Shown here in pieces: positions 27,440 to 36,555 of a DNA stretch of 62,439 nucleotides. Both the position numbers and the translations under genes were made by a program. The notes under the pieces were generated by a model that did no database searches, was not told where the DNA came from, and saw nothing but the letters and a program-made list of their open reading frames with translations. Source of the stretch: Bacteroidales bacterium (GTDB lineage: Bacteria > Bacteroidota > Bacteroidia > Bacteroidales > JAUNSR01); NCBI GenBank assembly GCA_030539115.1, contig JAUNSR010000010.1, positions 1 to 62,439 of the forward strand, read 5' to 3'. How positions within the stretch are numbered: the first letter of the stretch is position 1; every line of letters starts with the position of its first letter.

Positions 27440-30400
27440 ATGATTTCACTTAATACCATTAATTCGGTAGCAAAATATGAAAGGAAGCTATTATTTAGGA
27501 GTTGGTTCTTCAGGATTTTCGCTTTTCTTACTATAGTTCCCCTTGGAATTTTCAATTATGCGACAGCTTTTGATAATGCGTCATGGGTTATAAAAGCTAT
27601 TCCTTCGAGCATTCCCTACATGAATATCTTGTTTCTTAATGTAGGTCAGGCAATAATTGCAATATTCCTTGCTTCAGATTTTATAAAAAGAGACCAAAAG
27701 CTCGATACCTCAGAGGTTTTTATGGTAAAGCCGATGAGCAATCTTGAATATGTTTTGGGAAAAACGGTCGGTTCTCTGCAAATGTTTATTTTGCTTAATG
27801 TAGCCATTTTGCTCATGTCCTATATTTTTAATTCATTGATGGAGGGTGTTTGGATTGATTATCAGGCTTACATTTTTTATATTTTGATATTGTCCGTGCC
27901 TACTTTGATTTTCATAGTTGGATTATCATATTTTCTGATGATATTGACAAAAAATCAGGCTATTACTTTTGTAATTCTTTTAGGCTATGTTGCCACTACC
28001 CTATTCTATATAAAAGGTAAAGTAAACTATCTTTTCGACTACATGGGATTTAATCTTCCTTTGATGAAATCAGATATAGTCGGCTTTCCAAATATAGATT
28101 CAATAATAATCCATAGGTTGATTTATCTTCTTCTTGGAATTGGACTGATTGGATTGACAACCTATAAACTTAACAGACTTCCTAACAAAAATTCGGGTAG
28201 ATACAAAGTGCTTTGTGTCTCCTTAATTTTAGTTTTTGGAGGTCTTTTCTGCGGTTTTATTCATATCAATGATTTTAATTCCGACGCATCCAAAAGAAAG
28301 TTTTTCATCTCTTTAAACAACAAGTACAGCAGCTATCCAAAGATTACATCTGATAATTATAGGATTAATCTAAAGCAATTCAGCGATCATATTGCATGCG
28401 ATGTAAATATTGAAGGGAAAACAGTTGTTGGTGGAAAAGTCTTTGCCTTTTGCCTAAACCCGGGATTAAAAGTCAGCAATGTCAAAGACAACTCGCAGGA
28501 CTTGAAATTTGAAAGAGAGGGAAATATTTTACTTGTCGATTTTGGGAAAGAGATGGAGAAAGATGCTGCTGTCAATCTTACATTTACTTATGAGGGTGAT
28601 ATTGACCAGACTTTATGTTATTTGGATATAGAGAAAGATGTATTGGAGGAGATGAACAGCAATTTTGTTTTCAATATTGACAAACAGTATGCATTCCTAA
28701 CATCTGATTTTTTATTGCTCACTCCTGAAACTTATTGGTATCCCCGTCCCGGCACATCTTATTCTTCAGAAAATCCGGATTGGAATCAGACATATTTTTC
28801 AAATTTTGAGATTAATGTGGAACCTTTAAAAGGGCTTGTTCCGGTTACTCAAGGTGAAAGGAAAGAAAATGATGGAAAATACACATTCATTACAGATAAG
28901 CCTTTGCAGGCGGCAAGTATAGTAATTGGCAACTATGATTATCTTAAAACAGAAAAAGACAGCATAGAATATGGTATCTGGATAATAAAAGGTCATGATT
29001 ATTTTACATCTACATTTGATTCTATTCAGGATACTATTCCGGGGATGATAAAAGATATAAAATATGGATTTGAATGGAACCGTTATTTGAAATATCCATT
29101 TAAACGTTTTGCTTTGGTTGAAGTCCCTGTTCAGTTCGCCCATTATGAAAGAATGTGGTCTATGGCTCAGGAGTCTGTTCAGCCTGAATTTATTCTTGTT
29201 GGCGAAAGAGGCTATGACATTCGAAACGCAGATGTTGTCACAAATTTCAAGAATCAGGTAAAATGGTCGAAAAATGATTCAGGAAGAGGTGGAAGAAGAG
29301 GACGTGGCGGCAATGACAGGACTGAAAAAGACATGAAACAGGATGTTGTCAGTTGGTTTTTTTGGTCATTTACAAATGCAACCGGTCAAATGAATTGGAG
29401 CATGGGAGCTGCCGGAAGAGAAAACATTAAAGCTTCCACTAATCCATATTTTTTATTTCCTGAGATTTATAATTTCAGGGTAAATATCTATTCTCCCGAA
29501 TGGACTATTGCAAACCGTATTCTCGAACAATATATAAATCCTGCTGACGGCAATGATTGGTGGAGAAGAATTAATGGTCTCTCCTCTCAAGAGGAGGCAA
29601 ACATTCTTTTCTCAAAAAATTCTTTCAGAGACTTGCTTAAAAATTCTGAGCATAGAGACTTGATAAATGATATTATGAGTGCCAAATCTATTGAGCTGTT
29701 TAATCTTGGAGAAATGGAAATGACGCCTGATGAATTTAAAAGGGCGCTTTATTATATCGTTGAGGAAAACAGTTTTAAAAACCTCACATTTGAGGCTATT
29801 TTGGATTCTTTGTCAAGTGTCAGCGGTGCAGACTTTAAGGGTAATCTAACGTTTTGGATAGATTCTATCAATGTGCCTTGCTATGAAATTTCAGAGCCTG
29901 TCACTACCTTGATTAGGGATCTTGATGAGGAGGTATATGAAACTGTAATTAAAATTAAAAATATAAGCGATAAAAAAGGACTTATTCGGATGAATGTAAG
30001 AGAGCAACAGGATGAAACTATTAATGATTTCTTTTATGTCGAACCTCACACCGCTATAGAAAGAGTTGTTCTTACATATACAAGTCCAAGAAATATTAAT
30101 GTAAACACCTTTATTTCCAAGAATATTCCATCTGTTTCTTCATTCTCAACAGGGAAGGTTGAAACAGTAACTACCCGTTTGCCTCGTGAAGAGGGAAGTT
30201 ACCCGATAAGTTACAATGACAGCATTAAAGATGAAATCATTGTTGATAACGAGGACCCGGGATTCAGTGTTTCCGAAGATGAACCTGTTGGAATTCTTCC
30301 GATGCTTATAAATAAATCGGCAGAAGGCTCTACAAAATACAGAGGGTATTCTCCTTGGCGTCCGCCATTGAAGTGGATTGTCACTACAGATTCAAAATAT

Positions 30401-30748
30401 TATGGTAAAACAGTTCGTTCAGCCCATGTATTAAAGAGCGGTGACGGTTCAAGATATGCAAGATGGGATGCTGAAATCACTGACGAGGGTTCTTATGACG
30501 TTTACTATTATGTTTCAACGGATGATGAAAGACGTTGGAACAGAAGAAACAATGCCTATTATCAATTCTACATTATGGATGTAAATGGTGACAAAAATGA
30601 AATATCGCTTGACTTGAATAATGCAGAAGAGGGATGGACACAAATAAGCACATCCTATCTAAATAAAGGAAAAATCTCTGTTTTTCTAACAAATAAGACA
30701 AAACAAAGATGTATTGTAGCTGATGCTGTAAAATTTGTAAAACGATAA
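27440..30748 (+). CDS. ABC permease fused to a degenerate M1-aminopeptidase-like domain and a golvesin-like domain
   Basis: A 1102-residue membrane protein. About seven hydrophobic segments fill residues 18-280 in ABC-2 permease style (SDFIKRDQKLDTSEVFMVKP, SNLEYVLGK). An extracytoplasmic part follows that resembles the N-terminal and catalytic-like domains of M1 aminopeptidases (LTFTYEGDI, TPETYWYPRPG, AHYERMWSMAQESVQPEFI). The zinc motif HExxH plus a downstream glutamate is missing. In its place stands a Gly/Arg-rich stretch at 614-626, so no peptidase activity is expected. Residues 967-1102 look like a golvesin C-terminal-type beta-sandwich (SYDVYYYVS, VADAVKFVKR). Permease-M1 fusions are common in Bacteroidota; the loss of zinc ligands and the extra domain are notable. 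Confidence 0.85.
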   Translation: MISLNTINSVAKYERKLLFRSWFFRIFAFLTIVPLGIFNYATAFDNASWVIKAIPSSIPYMNILFLNVGQAIIAIFLASDFIKRDQKLDTSEVFMVKPMSNLEYVLGKTVGSLQMFILLNVAILLMSYIFNSLMEGVWIDYQAYIFYILILSVPTLIFIVGLSYFLMILTKNQAITFVILLGYVATTLFYIKGKVNYLFDYMGFNLPLMKSDIVGFPNIDSIIIHRLIYLLLGIGLIGLTTYKLNRLPNKNSGRYKVLCVSLILVFGGLFCGFIHINDFNSDASKRKFFISLNNKYSSYPKITSDNYRINLKQFSDHIACDVNIEGKTVVGGKVFAFCLNPGLKVSNVKDNSQDLKFEREGNILLVDFGKEMEKDAAVNLTFTYEGDIDQTLCYLDIEKDVLEEMNSNFVFNIDKQYAFLTSDFLLLTPETYWYPRPGTSYSSENPDWNQTYFSNFEINVEPLKGLVPVTQGERKENDGKYTFITDKPLQAASIVIGNYDYLKTEKDSIEYGIWIIKGHDYFTSTFDSIQDTIPGMIKDIKYGFEWNRYLKYPFKRFALVEVPVQFAHYERMWSMAQESVQPEFILVGERGYDIRNADVVTNFKNQVKWSKNDSGRGGRRGRGGNDRTEKDMKQDVVSWFFWSFTNATGQMNWSMGAAGRENIKASTNPYFLFPEIYNFRVNIYSPEWTIANRILEQYINPADGNDWWRRINGLSSQEEANILFSKNSFRDLLKNSEHRDLINDIMSAKSIELFNLGEMEMTPDEFKRALYYIVEENSFKNLTFEAILDSLSSVSGADFKGNLTFWIDSINVPCYEISEPVTTLIRDLDEEVYETVIKIKNISDKKGLIRMNVREQQDETINDFFYVEPHTAIERVVLTYTSPRNINVNTFISKNIPSVSSFSTGKVETVTTRLPREEGSYPISYNDSIKDEIIVDNEDPGFSVSEDEPVGILPMLINKSAEGSTKYRGYSPWRPPLKWIVTTDSKYYGKTVRSAHVLKSGDGSRYARWDAEITDEGSYDVYYYVSTDDERRWNRRNNAYYQFYIMDVNGDKNEISLDLNNAEEGWTQISTSYLNKGKISVFLTNKTKQRCIVADAVKFVKR

Positions 30749-30881
30749 GTAAACTCAAACGCCTAATTATACAGCTAATTAACATAAGGCTTAAAACATA
30801 TAAAACGATAATTAAAAACAAACGCCTAATTATACAGCTAATTAACATAAGGCTTAAAACATATAAAACGATAATTAAAAA
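30739..30881 (+). repeat. 63-bp tandem duplication after the permease gene
   Basis: Two units at 30756-30818 and 30819-30881 are identical or nearly so. The last 17 nt of the unit also resemble 30739-30755, which contains the stop codon of the permease gene. Each unit can fold with GCC/GGC and TAATTA repeats. The repeat fills the whole gap before the TolC gene. Confidence 0.9.
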
Positions 30882-30890
30882 CACACATAT

Positions 30891-32366
30891 ATGAAGAATA
30901 TTTCAGCCTTTTTTCTTTGCGCTATGATCTCTGTTTTGCCTGCAGGAGCTCAGACAGTGCTGACAATGGACAAAGCATTGGATATTGCCTCAAGCAACAG
31001 TCCTGACATCAGGAGGTCAAAAATGAATCTTGAGAGATACAACTACAATCTTGTGGCTCAAAGGGCCTCTTTGAAGTCTCAATTCTCTCTGAACTTGAAT
31101 CCTGTGACCTATTCTAACAGCAGAAATTTTGATAATAGACTTTCTCAATGGTATACCAATGAGTCTTTATCATCTTCGGGTACTTTTAGAATTGTTCAGC
31201 CTATTGTTTTGACAGATGGTAGTATCTCTTTGACCAATAAGTTTGGATGGCAGGACAATAATTCAAACATCAATGGTACAACCAACAGCAATAAGGCTTT
31301 TCAAAATGATCTGTATTTAAGCCTGTCTCAGCCAATCTTCACCTACAACAAGACAAAGATGGAGTTGAAAAAGATAGAACTTGATTATGAAAATGCATTG
31401 CTTTCCTATGCTCTTCAAAGATTAAGTATGGAAAGAAGTCTGACAAGTCAGTTTTATAGTGTTTACATGTCTCAAAACAATCTTCAGATAAGTAAAGAGG
31501 AACTTGCAAATGCACAGCAGAGTTATGATATAATCAAAAATAAAGTTGACGCAGACTTGGCTGCAAGAGACGAACTGTTTCAGGCTGAATTAAATCTTGC
31601 TTCTTCTCAATCCTCTGTTGAGGACGCTTTGGTTTCTCTTGAAAATGCAAAAGACCAGCTTAAGCAAACTCTTGGCATGGATTTGAGCGAAGACATCTCT
31701 GTTCTTACTGAAATTCATGTTGATGAGGTTAAGGTTGACCTTGAAAAAGCGATAGAAAGCGCAATGAATTCAAGACTTGAACTTCGTCAAAGAGAAATTA
31801 CTACAGAGAATCTTGAATTCACTATGATTACTACAAAGGCTCTAAACGAGTTTAAAGGAGATATTTCTCTCTCTATCGGTATAACAGGCGACAATGAGGC
31901 ATTTGGCGACATCTATAAAACTCCGACAAGAAATCCAAGGATTGCAGTGAGCTTTACTGTTCCAATCTTTGACTGGGGTGAGAAAAAAGCCAGAGTGAAA
32001 GCCCAGGAAACAGCTCAGCTGATAAATAAGCTCGAATCAGTTGAGGAGAAAAAAACTATTGAGATGGATATAAGAAAAACTTATAGAAATCTTGAAAATG
32101 ATGTCAGACAAATTTCCATCGCCAAACAAAATGTTTCCAACGCTCAATTGACTTATGACCTGAATCTCGAACGATATAGGAACGGAGACTTAACAGGTAT
32201 GGAAATAAGCCAATTCCAAACCCAGCTTTCAAACAAGAAAATCAGTCTCGTGCAGGCTATGATTAATTATAAAATAGAGCTTCTTAATATTAAGATACAA
32301 ACTCTTTATGATTTCGAGGCTAATCGTTCTATTCTTCCTGAAATAAATACTTTAACAGACAAATAA
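30891..32366 (+). CDS. TolC-family outer-membrane efflux channel
   Basis: A 491-residue outer-membrane factor with a Sec signal (residues 1-20, ending PAGAQ). Two repeats of long alpha-helices and short beta-strands follow, as in TolC/OprM: YNLVAQRASLKSQF and SQPIFTYNKTKMELKKIELDYENALL in the first half, FTVPIFDWGEKKARVKAQETAQ in the second. The helices are heptad-rich (coiled-coil tunnel). There is no lipidation cysteine. With the adaptor 10 bp downstream it forms the outer two parts of a tripartite pump whose inner parts are the RND proteins. Confidence 0.92.
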   Translation: MKNISAFFLCAMISVLPAGAQTVLTMDKALDIASSNSPDIRRSKMNLERYNYNLVAQRASLKSQFSLNLNPVTYSNSRNFDNRLSQWYTNESLSSSGTFRIVQPIVLTDGSISLTNKFGWQDNNSNINGTTNSNKAFQNDLYLSLSQPIFTYNKTKMELKKIELDYENALLSYALQRLSMERSLTSQFYSVYMSQNNLQISKEELANAQQSYDIIKNKVDADLAARDELFQAELNLASSQSSVEDALVSLENAKDQLKQTLGMDLSEDISVLTEIHVDEVKVDLEKAIESAMNSRLELRQREITTENLEFTMITTKALNEFKGDISLSIGITGDNEAFGDIYKTPTRNPRIAVSFTVPIFDWGEKKARVKAQETAQLINKLESVEEKKTIEMDIRKTYRNLENDVRQISIAKQNVSNAQLTYDLNLERYRNGDLTGMEISQFQTQLSNKKISLVQAMINYKIELLNIKIQTLYDFEANRSILPEINTLTDK

Positions 32367-32375
32367 TTTACCGCC

Positions 32376-33437
32376 ATGCGTTACTTAAAAACAATATCAA
32401 TTGCAGTTTTAACTTCTGCTACTTTCTTTTCTTGCAATAATACGCCTCAAACCGGAGGCAGTGATGTTGCTTCTCCTGTTTCTGTTACAGAGATTACACT
32501 ATCTCCTATTAATAGATTCATTAATACTTCGGGAACTGCAATGGCTACCAAAGAGGTGGCGTTGAAGTCTCAAATGGCGGGTAAATATCTTCTTCAAATC
32601 AACCCAAACACTAAGAGTACATACAAACTTGGCGACAAAGTAAGAAAAGGTGATGTAATTGTTAAGTTTGAGGATGCCGAATATGTTAATTCACTTTCTG
32701 TTGATACCAAGAAACTTAATCTTACCATTGCAGAACAGGAACAAACCAAGCAAAAGGCTCTTTATGAAAAGGGAGGTGTTACTCTAAGTGAGATGAGGAA
32801 TTCGGAAGTTAAGGTCGCAAATGCTCAATCTGACTATGAAAGTGCTCTTTTAAAGCAGGAATATATGAAAGTTATCGCTCCTTTTGACGGAGTAATTGTT
32901 GATCTTCCTCATTATACTGCTGACACCAAGGTTGAATCCGGAAGCTCTATTGTTTCAATCATGGATTACGGCACTTTATATATGGATATCAACCTTCCGG
33001 AAAATGCCATCAATTATGTACAGCCGGAACAAAAGGTTTTTATCACTCATTACACTTTACCTAACGACACTCTTAAAGGATTAATTAAAGAACTATCACC
33101 GGCAATTAATCAAGAGACAAGAACTTTTAAAGGGAAACTTGCTATAGAGAACAATGACCTTAAACTTCGCCCTGGAATGTTTGTAAAGGCAGACATTATC
33201 GTGGATAGAAATGAAAAGGCTATAGTTATTCCAAAAAGTATCATAATGTCAAGAGGCAATCAGAACAAATACATTTATATTCTTGACAAGAATATGGCTA
33301 TAAGAAAAGATATTACCACAGGAATCGAAGATCAATACAATGTCGAGGTTGTTGAGGGCTTAAAAGAGGGTGATATAATTATTACAAAAGGTTACGAAAC
33401 TCTTCGTAATGAAAGTAAAGTTAAAGTAGAGAAATAA
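32376..33437 (+). CDS. Efflux RND periplasmic adaptor subunit (HlyD/MexA-like lipoprotein)
   Basis: A 353-residue membrane-fusion protein with a signal peptide and lipidation at Cys20 (ATFFSC). It has the split lipoyl domain (KVRKGDVIVKFEDA and APFDGVIVDLPHYTADTKVESG), a short alpha-hairpin (about 100-145), a beta-barrel domain (LRPGMFVKADI) and a membrane-proximal domain (VVEGLKEGDIIITKGYETL). It joins the TolC channel to the RND permease trimer. Only one adaptor is encoded for two RND permeases, which fits a shared or mixed trimer. Confidence 0.93.
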   Translation: MRYLKTISIAVLTSATFFSCNNTPQTGGSDVASPVSVTEITLSPINRFINTSGTAMATKEVALKSQMAGKYLLQINPNTKSTYKLGDKVRKGDVIVKFEDAEYVNSLSVDTKKLNLTIAEQEQTKQKALYEKGGVTLSEMRNSEVKVANAQSDYESALLKQEYMKVIAPFDGVIVDLPHYTADTKVESGSSIVSIMDYGTLYMDINLPENAINYVQPEQKVFITHYTLPNDTLKGLIKELSPAINQETRTFKGKLAIENNDLKLRPGMFVKADIIVDRNEKAIVIPKSIIMSRGNQNKYIYILDKNMAIRKDITTGIEDQYNVEVVEGLKEGDIIITKGYETLRNESKVKVEK

Positions 33438-33468
33438 GAGATTTCCGTAATTTTTTTAAAAACAAAAG

Positions 33469-36400
33469 ATGAGAAATATTATAGAATTTGCCGTTAAGAA
33501 CAGAGTTACCGTTTTAATGCTTGTATTCGGTATTCTGCTTCTGGGAAAGATTTCTTACGATGAACTGGGCACAGATCTTCTTCCAAATCTTAACAATCCC
33601 AGACTTTATATTGAAGTTACGGCAGGAGAACGCCCTCCAGAAGAGATTGAAAAGTCTTTTATCAAAAATATGGAGGCCTTAGTGATCCGTCAAAGCGATG
33701 TTACCGGAGTTTCCTCCATCATAAAAGCCGGTTCGGCTCAAATAACTGTTGACTATACTTGGAAAAAGGATATGAATGAGGCTTTTCTTGATTTGCAAAA
33801 GGCTCTGAATTCCTATTCCCAGAATAGAAACATTGATGAAATAAAAATTACTCAAAATGACCCCAACTCGGATCCGGTTATGCTTATCGGTTTTTCAAAC
33901 AACAGCATAAGTGATATGGCTCTGCTTAGGAAAGTGGCTGATGGGTATATTAGAAATGAACTTGTGAGAATCGAAGGCGTGGCTGATGTTGCTCTTACCG
34001 GCGATGAGGTCAAAAGTCTTGTTGTTGAAACAGAGCCTTATAAACTTACTGCCTTTGGTTTGTCTATTGAAACCATCGTTTCTAAGATTTCAGAGAGCAA
34101 TCAGAGTATCTCTGGCGGCAGAATCACCGACCTTGGCCGCCAATATATAGTTAAAGGCGTCAGCAATCTTGCTACAGAGGATGATTTTAAGAATCTTATT
34201 GTAGGATATAAGAATATTGAGGCTACAACCTCTTCAAACACTTCAAACGCCTCAGTTTCCACCACAAAAGCGCCTATTTATTTAGGTGATGTTGCTAAAG
34301 TAAGGTTTGAGAATGAAGACCCTGAAAACATTGTCAGAATTAACGGCAAAAGAAGTATCGGCCTTTCCATTTATAAAGAGGTTAGATTCAATACAGTTAA
34401 AGTTGTTGACAATATTAATGAAGAGATCGCCAAGATAGAGAAGGCTTTGCCCGGCTATGAATTTAAAGTTATTTCAAATCAGGGTACTTTTATTAAACAG
34501 GCTGTCGGAGAGGTTAAAACAACTGCCATTTTAGGTATCATTTTGGCTGTTTTGATTCTTTTTGTTTTCCTTAGACGCTTAGGAACAACTTTAATTGTCA
34601 GTATCGCTATTCCTATATCCATTGTTGCCACCTTTAATCTTATGTATTTTGGCGGTTTAACTTTGAATATCATGACCTTAGGCGGTCTTGCCTTGGGTGC
34701 AGGCATGCTGGTGGACAATGCAATTGTGGTAATCGAGAGTATTTTCCGTAATCAGGAAAAAGGATTGACTCCTGAGAAAGCTGCCGTCAACGGAACGACT
34801 GATGTTGCCATGGCTGTGACTGCATCCACCCTTACAACCATTGTTGTTTTTCTTCCAATCGTATATTTACATGGAGCATCGGGTGAACTTTTTAAAGATC
34901 AAGCTTGGACTGTAACTTTTTCTTTAGTTTCTTCTTTATTTGTAGCCATATTAGTTATACCAATGTTGTATGTACAATTGGCGGGAAAGAAAAAGGAATC
35001 TGTGACAATTGAATCCAAATCTCTAAATTTTGAGAAATACGGGTTCTTTCTAAGAAAGTTATTAACAAAAAGAAAGCTTGTGCTTGGAATAGCTGCTCTT
35101 GTATTAATCATTACCGGACTTTTAACTCCACTTTTGAAAAGTGAATTTATGCCAAAACCGGAAGGAACCTCCTTTGAGGTGGATGTAAAAATCGGTGAAG
35201 GCTCTTCAATAACTACTACTTCAAACTTTATTGATGGAATAGAAAATGTAATCAGGAATTACACAGGCGACTCCTTATGCGTGATTTATTCTCACATCGG
35301 AAGCAATGCGGGCTACTCCAATACAGTTTTTGAAGGCGACAACAGCGCAAAAATAAGAGTCAATCTTCTTGATGGAGCCCCTAATATCAACAGTGTAATT
35401 GCACATATTACCGATTATACCCAAGGAATGGATGATGTGGAGCTTTCTTTCTCCCAATCAAACAATTCTTTGTCTTCTTTAATTGGCACTGACGGTGCTC
35501 CTCTTGTCGTTGAGATTAAAGGAGAGGAACTTGATGAGATTGCCGAAATTACAAACGACGTTAAGCAAAAGATGCTCAATATAGAAGGTATTACTAACAT
35601 ACTTTCATCCATCGAAGATGGTGCTCCTGAGGTCAATATTATTCTTGACAGGACCTTTTGCGGCATTAATGGCATTACAATCTCTTCTGTTATTCAGCAA
35701 ATCACCCAGCAACTTGACGGTTCTGAAGGCGGACAGGTCGAATATGAAGGAGAGTTAAGAAATATTATCATTAAACTTCCCAAAGTTGAACTTTCACAAC
35801 TCGGTCAGATTGTTATAACCAGCGGAGAAAAGACTTACAACCTTAATGACATTGCTACCTTTGAAACAGGCAATGCTCCAAAGGAAATTATCAGAAAGAA
35901 TCAGGTCAGAGAGGGAAAAATCACCGCCGATATTTCAAAAGGCTACTCTCTAAAAGATCAGGCGACCGCAATAAAAGAGGCTGTCAATGGCATTGAGCTT
36001 CCTCACAACTATTCTATTTCAATTACCGGAGAAGAGGAAAAAAGAGAGGAGTCGATGAACAGTCTTATGTTTGCTCTTTTGCTTTCTGTGATTTTAGTCT
36101 ATATGGTTCTTGCCTCACAATTTGAGTCTTTGCTTCATCCATTTACTATATTGTTCACAATTCCATTGGCTGTGGTTGGTGCAATCCTTTTGTTCCTTAT
36201 CACAAACACAACTCTTAACATAATGGGAGTAATAGGCATGGTAATGCTTGTAGGTATTGCGGTCAACAACTCAATTATCCTCATTGACAGAATAAATCAG
36301 CTCAAGGTAAATGCTCCAACAGTTGAAGACGCCATCGTTGAGGCAGGCAAGCAAAGGATTCGTCCAATATTAATGACGACTCTTACCACTATTCTTGCTC

Positions 36401-36555
36401 TTTTACCTCTGTGTATCACCTTTGGTGAAGGGTCTTCACTTAGAGCTCCTATGGCAATTGCTGTAATTGGCGGATTAACTACTTCAACGGCTATGAGCTT
36501 ATTGGTTATTCCATGCTTATATTTAGTTTTTGAACGAATATCAAAAAGAAAATGA
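33469..36555 (+). CDS. RND-family efflux permease
   Basis: A 1028-residue inner-membrane permease of the AcrB/HAE type with 12 helices and two large periplasmic loops (about residues 30-340 and 555-870). Proton-relay helix 4 reads GAGMLVDNAIVVIES, with Asp416. The place of AcrB Lys940 in helix 10 is taken by Asn933 or Asn934 in GIAVNNSIILIDR, as in the HAE2-like group. Substrates are probably lipophilic drugs, bile-salt-like compounds or lipids, but this cannot be read directly. The stop codon overlaps the next ATG by 4 bp (ATGA), so this protein and the fusion protein are made in coupled amounts. Confidence 0.94.
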   Translation: MRNIIEFAVKNRVTVLMLVFGILLLGKISYDELGTDLLPNLNNPRLYIEVTAGERPPEEIEKSFIKNMEALVIRQSDVTGVSSIIKAGSAQITVDYTWKKDMNEAFLDLQKALNSYSQNRNIDEIKITQNDPNSDPVMLIGFSNNSISDMALLRKVADGYIRNELVRIEGVADVALTGDEVKSLVVETEPYKLTAFGLSIETIVSKISESNQSISGGRITDLGRQYIVKGVSNLATEDDFKNLIVGYKNIEATTSSNTSNASVSTTKAPIYLGDVAKVRFENEDPENIVRINGKRSIGLSIYKEVRFNTVKVVDNINEEIAKIEKALPGYEFKVISNQGTFIKQAVGEVKTTAILGIILAVLILFVFLRRLGTTLIVSIAIPISIVATFNLMYFGGLTLNIMTLGGLALGAGMLVDNAIVVIESIFRNQEKGLTPEKAAVNGTTDVAMAVTASTLTTIVVFLPIVYLHGASGELFKDQAWTVTFSLVSSLFVAILVIPMLYVQLAGKKKESVTIESKSLNFEKYGFFLRKLLTKRKLVLGIAALVLIITGLLTPLLKSEFMPKPEGTSFEVDVKIGEGSSITTTSNFIDGIENVIRNYTGDSLCVIYSHIGSNAGYSNTVFEGDNSAKIRVNLLDGAPNINSVIAHITDYTQGMDDVELSFSQSNNSLSSLIGTDGAPLVVEIKGEELDEIAEITNDVKQKMLNIEGITNILSSIEDGAPEVNIILDRTFCGINGITISSVIQQITQQLDGSEGGQVEYEGELRNIIIKLPKVELSQLGQIVITSGEKTYNLNDIATFETGNAPKEIIRKNQVREGKITADISKGYSLKDQATAIKEAVNGIELPHNYSISITGEEEKREESMNSLMFALLLSVILVYMVLASQFESLLHPFTILFTIPLAVVGAILLFLITNTTLNIMGVIGMVMLVGIAVNNSIILIDRINQLKVNAPTVEDAIVEAGKQRIRPILMTTLTTILALLPLCITFGEGSSLRAPMAIAVIGGLTTSTAMSLLVIPCLYLVFERISKRK

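Noticed and set aside
27440..30748. Active M1 aminopeptidase
   Set aside because: No HExxH with a downstream glutamate was found anywhere in the extracytoplasmic part; only the general fold pattern remains.
30573..30884. Minus-strand 103-codon gene overlapping the permease end
   Set aside because: It is antisense to a clear coding region, and its protein repeat only mirrors the 63-bp DNA duplication.
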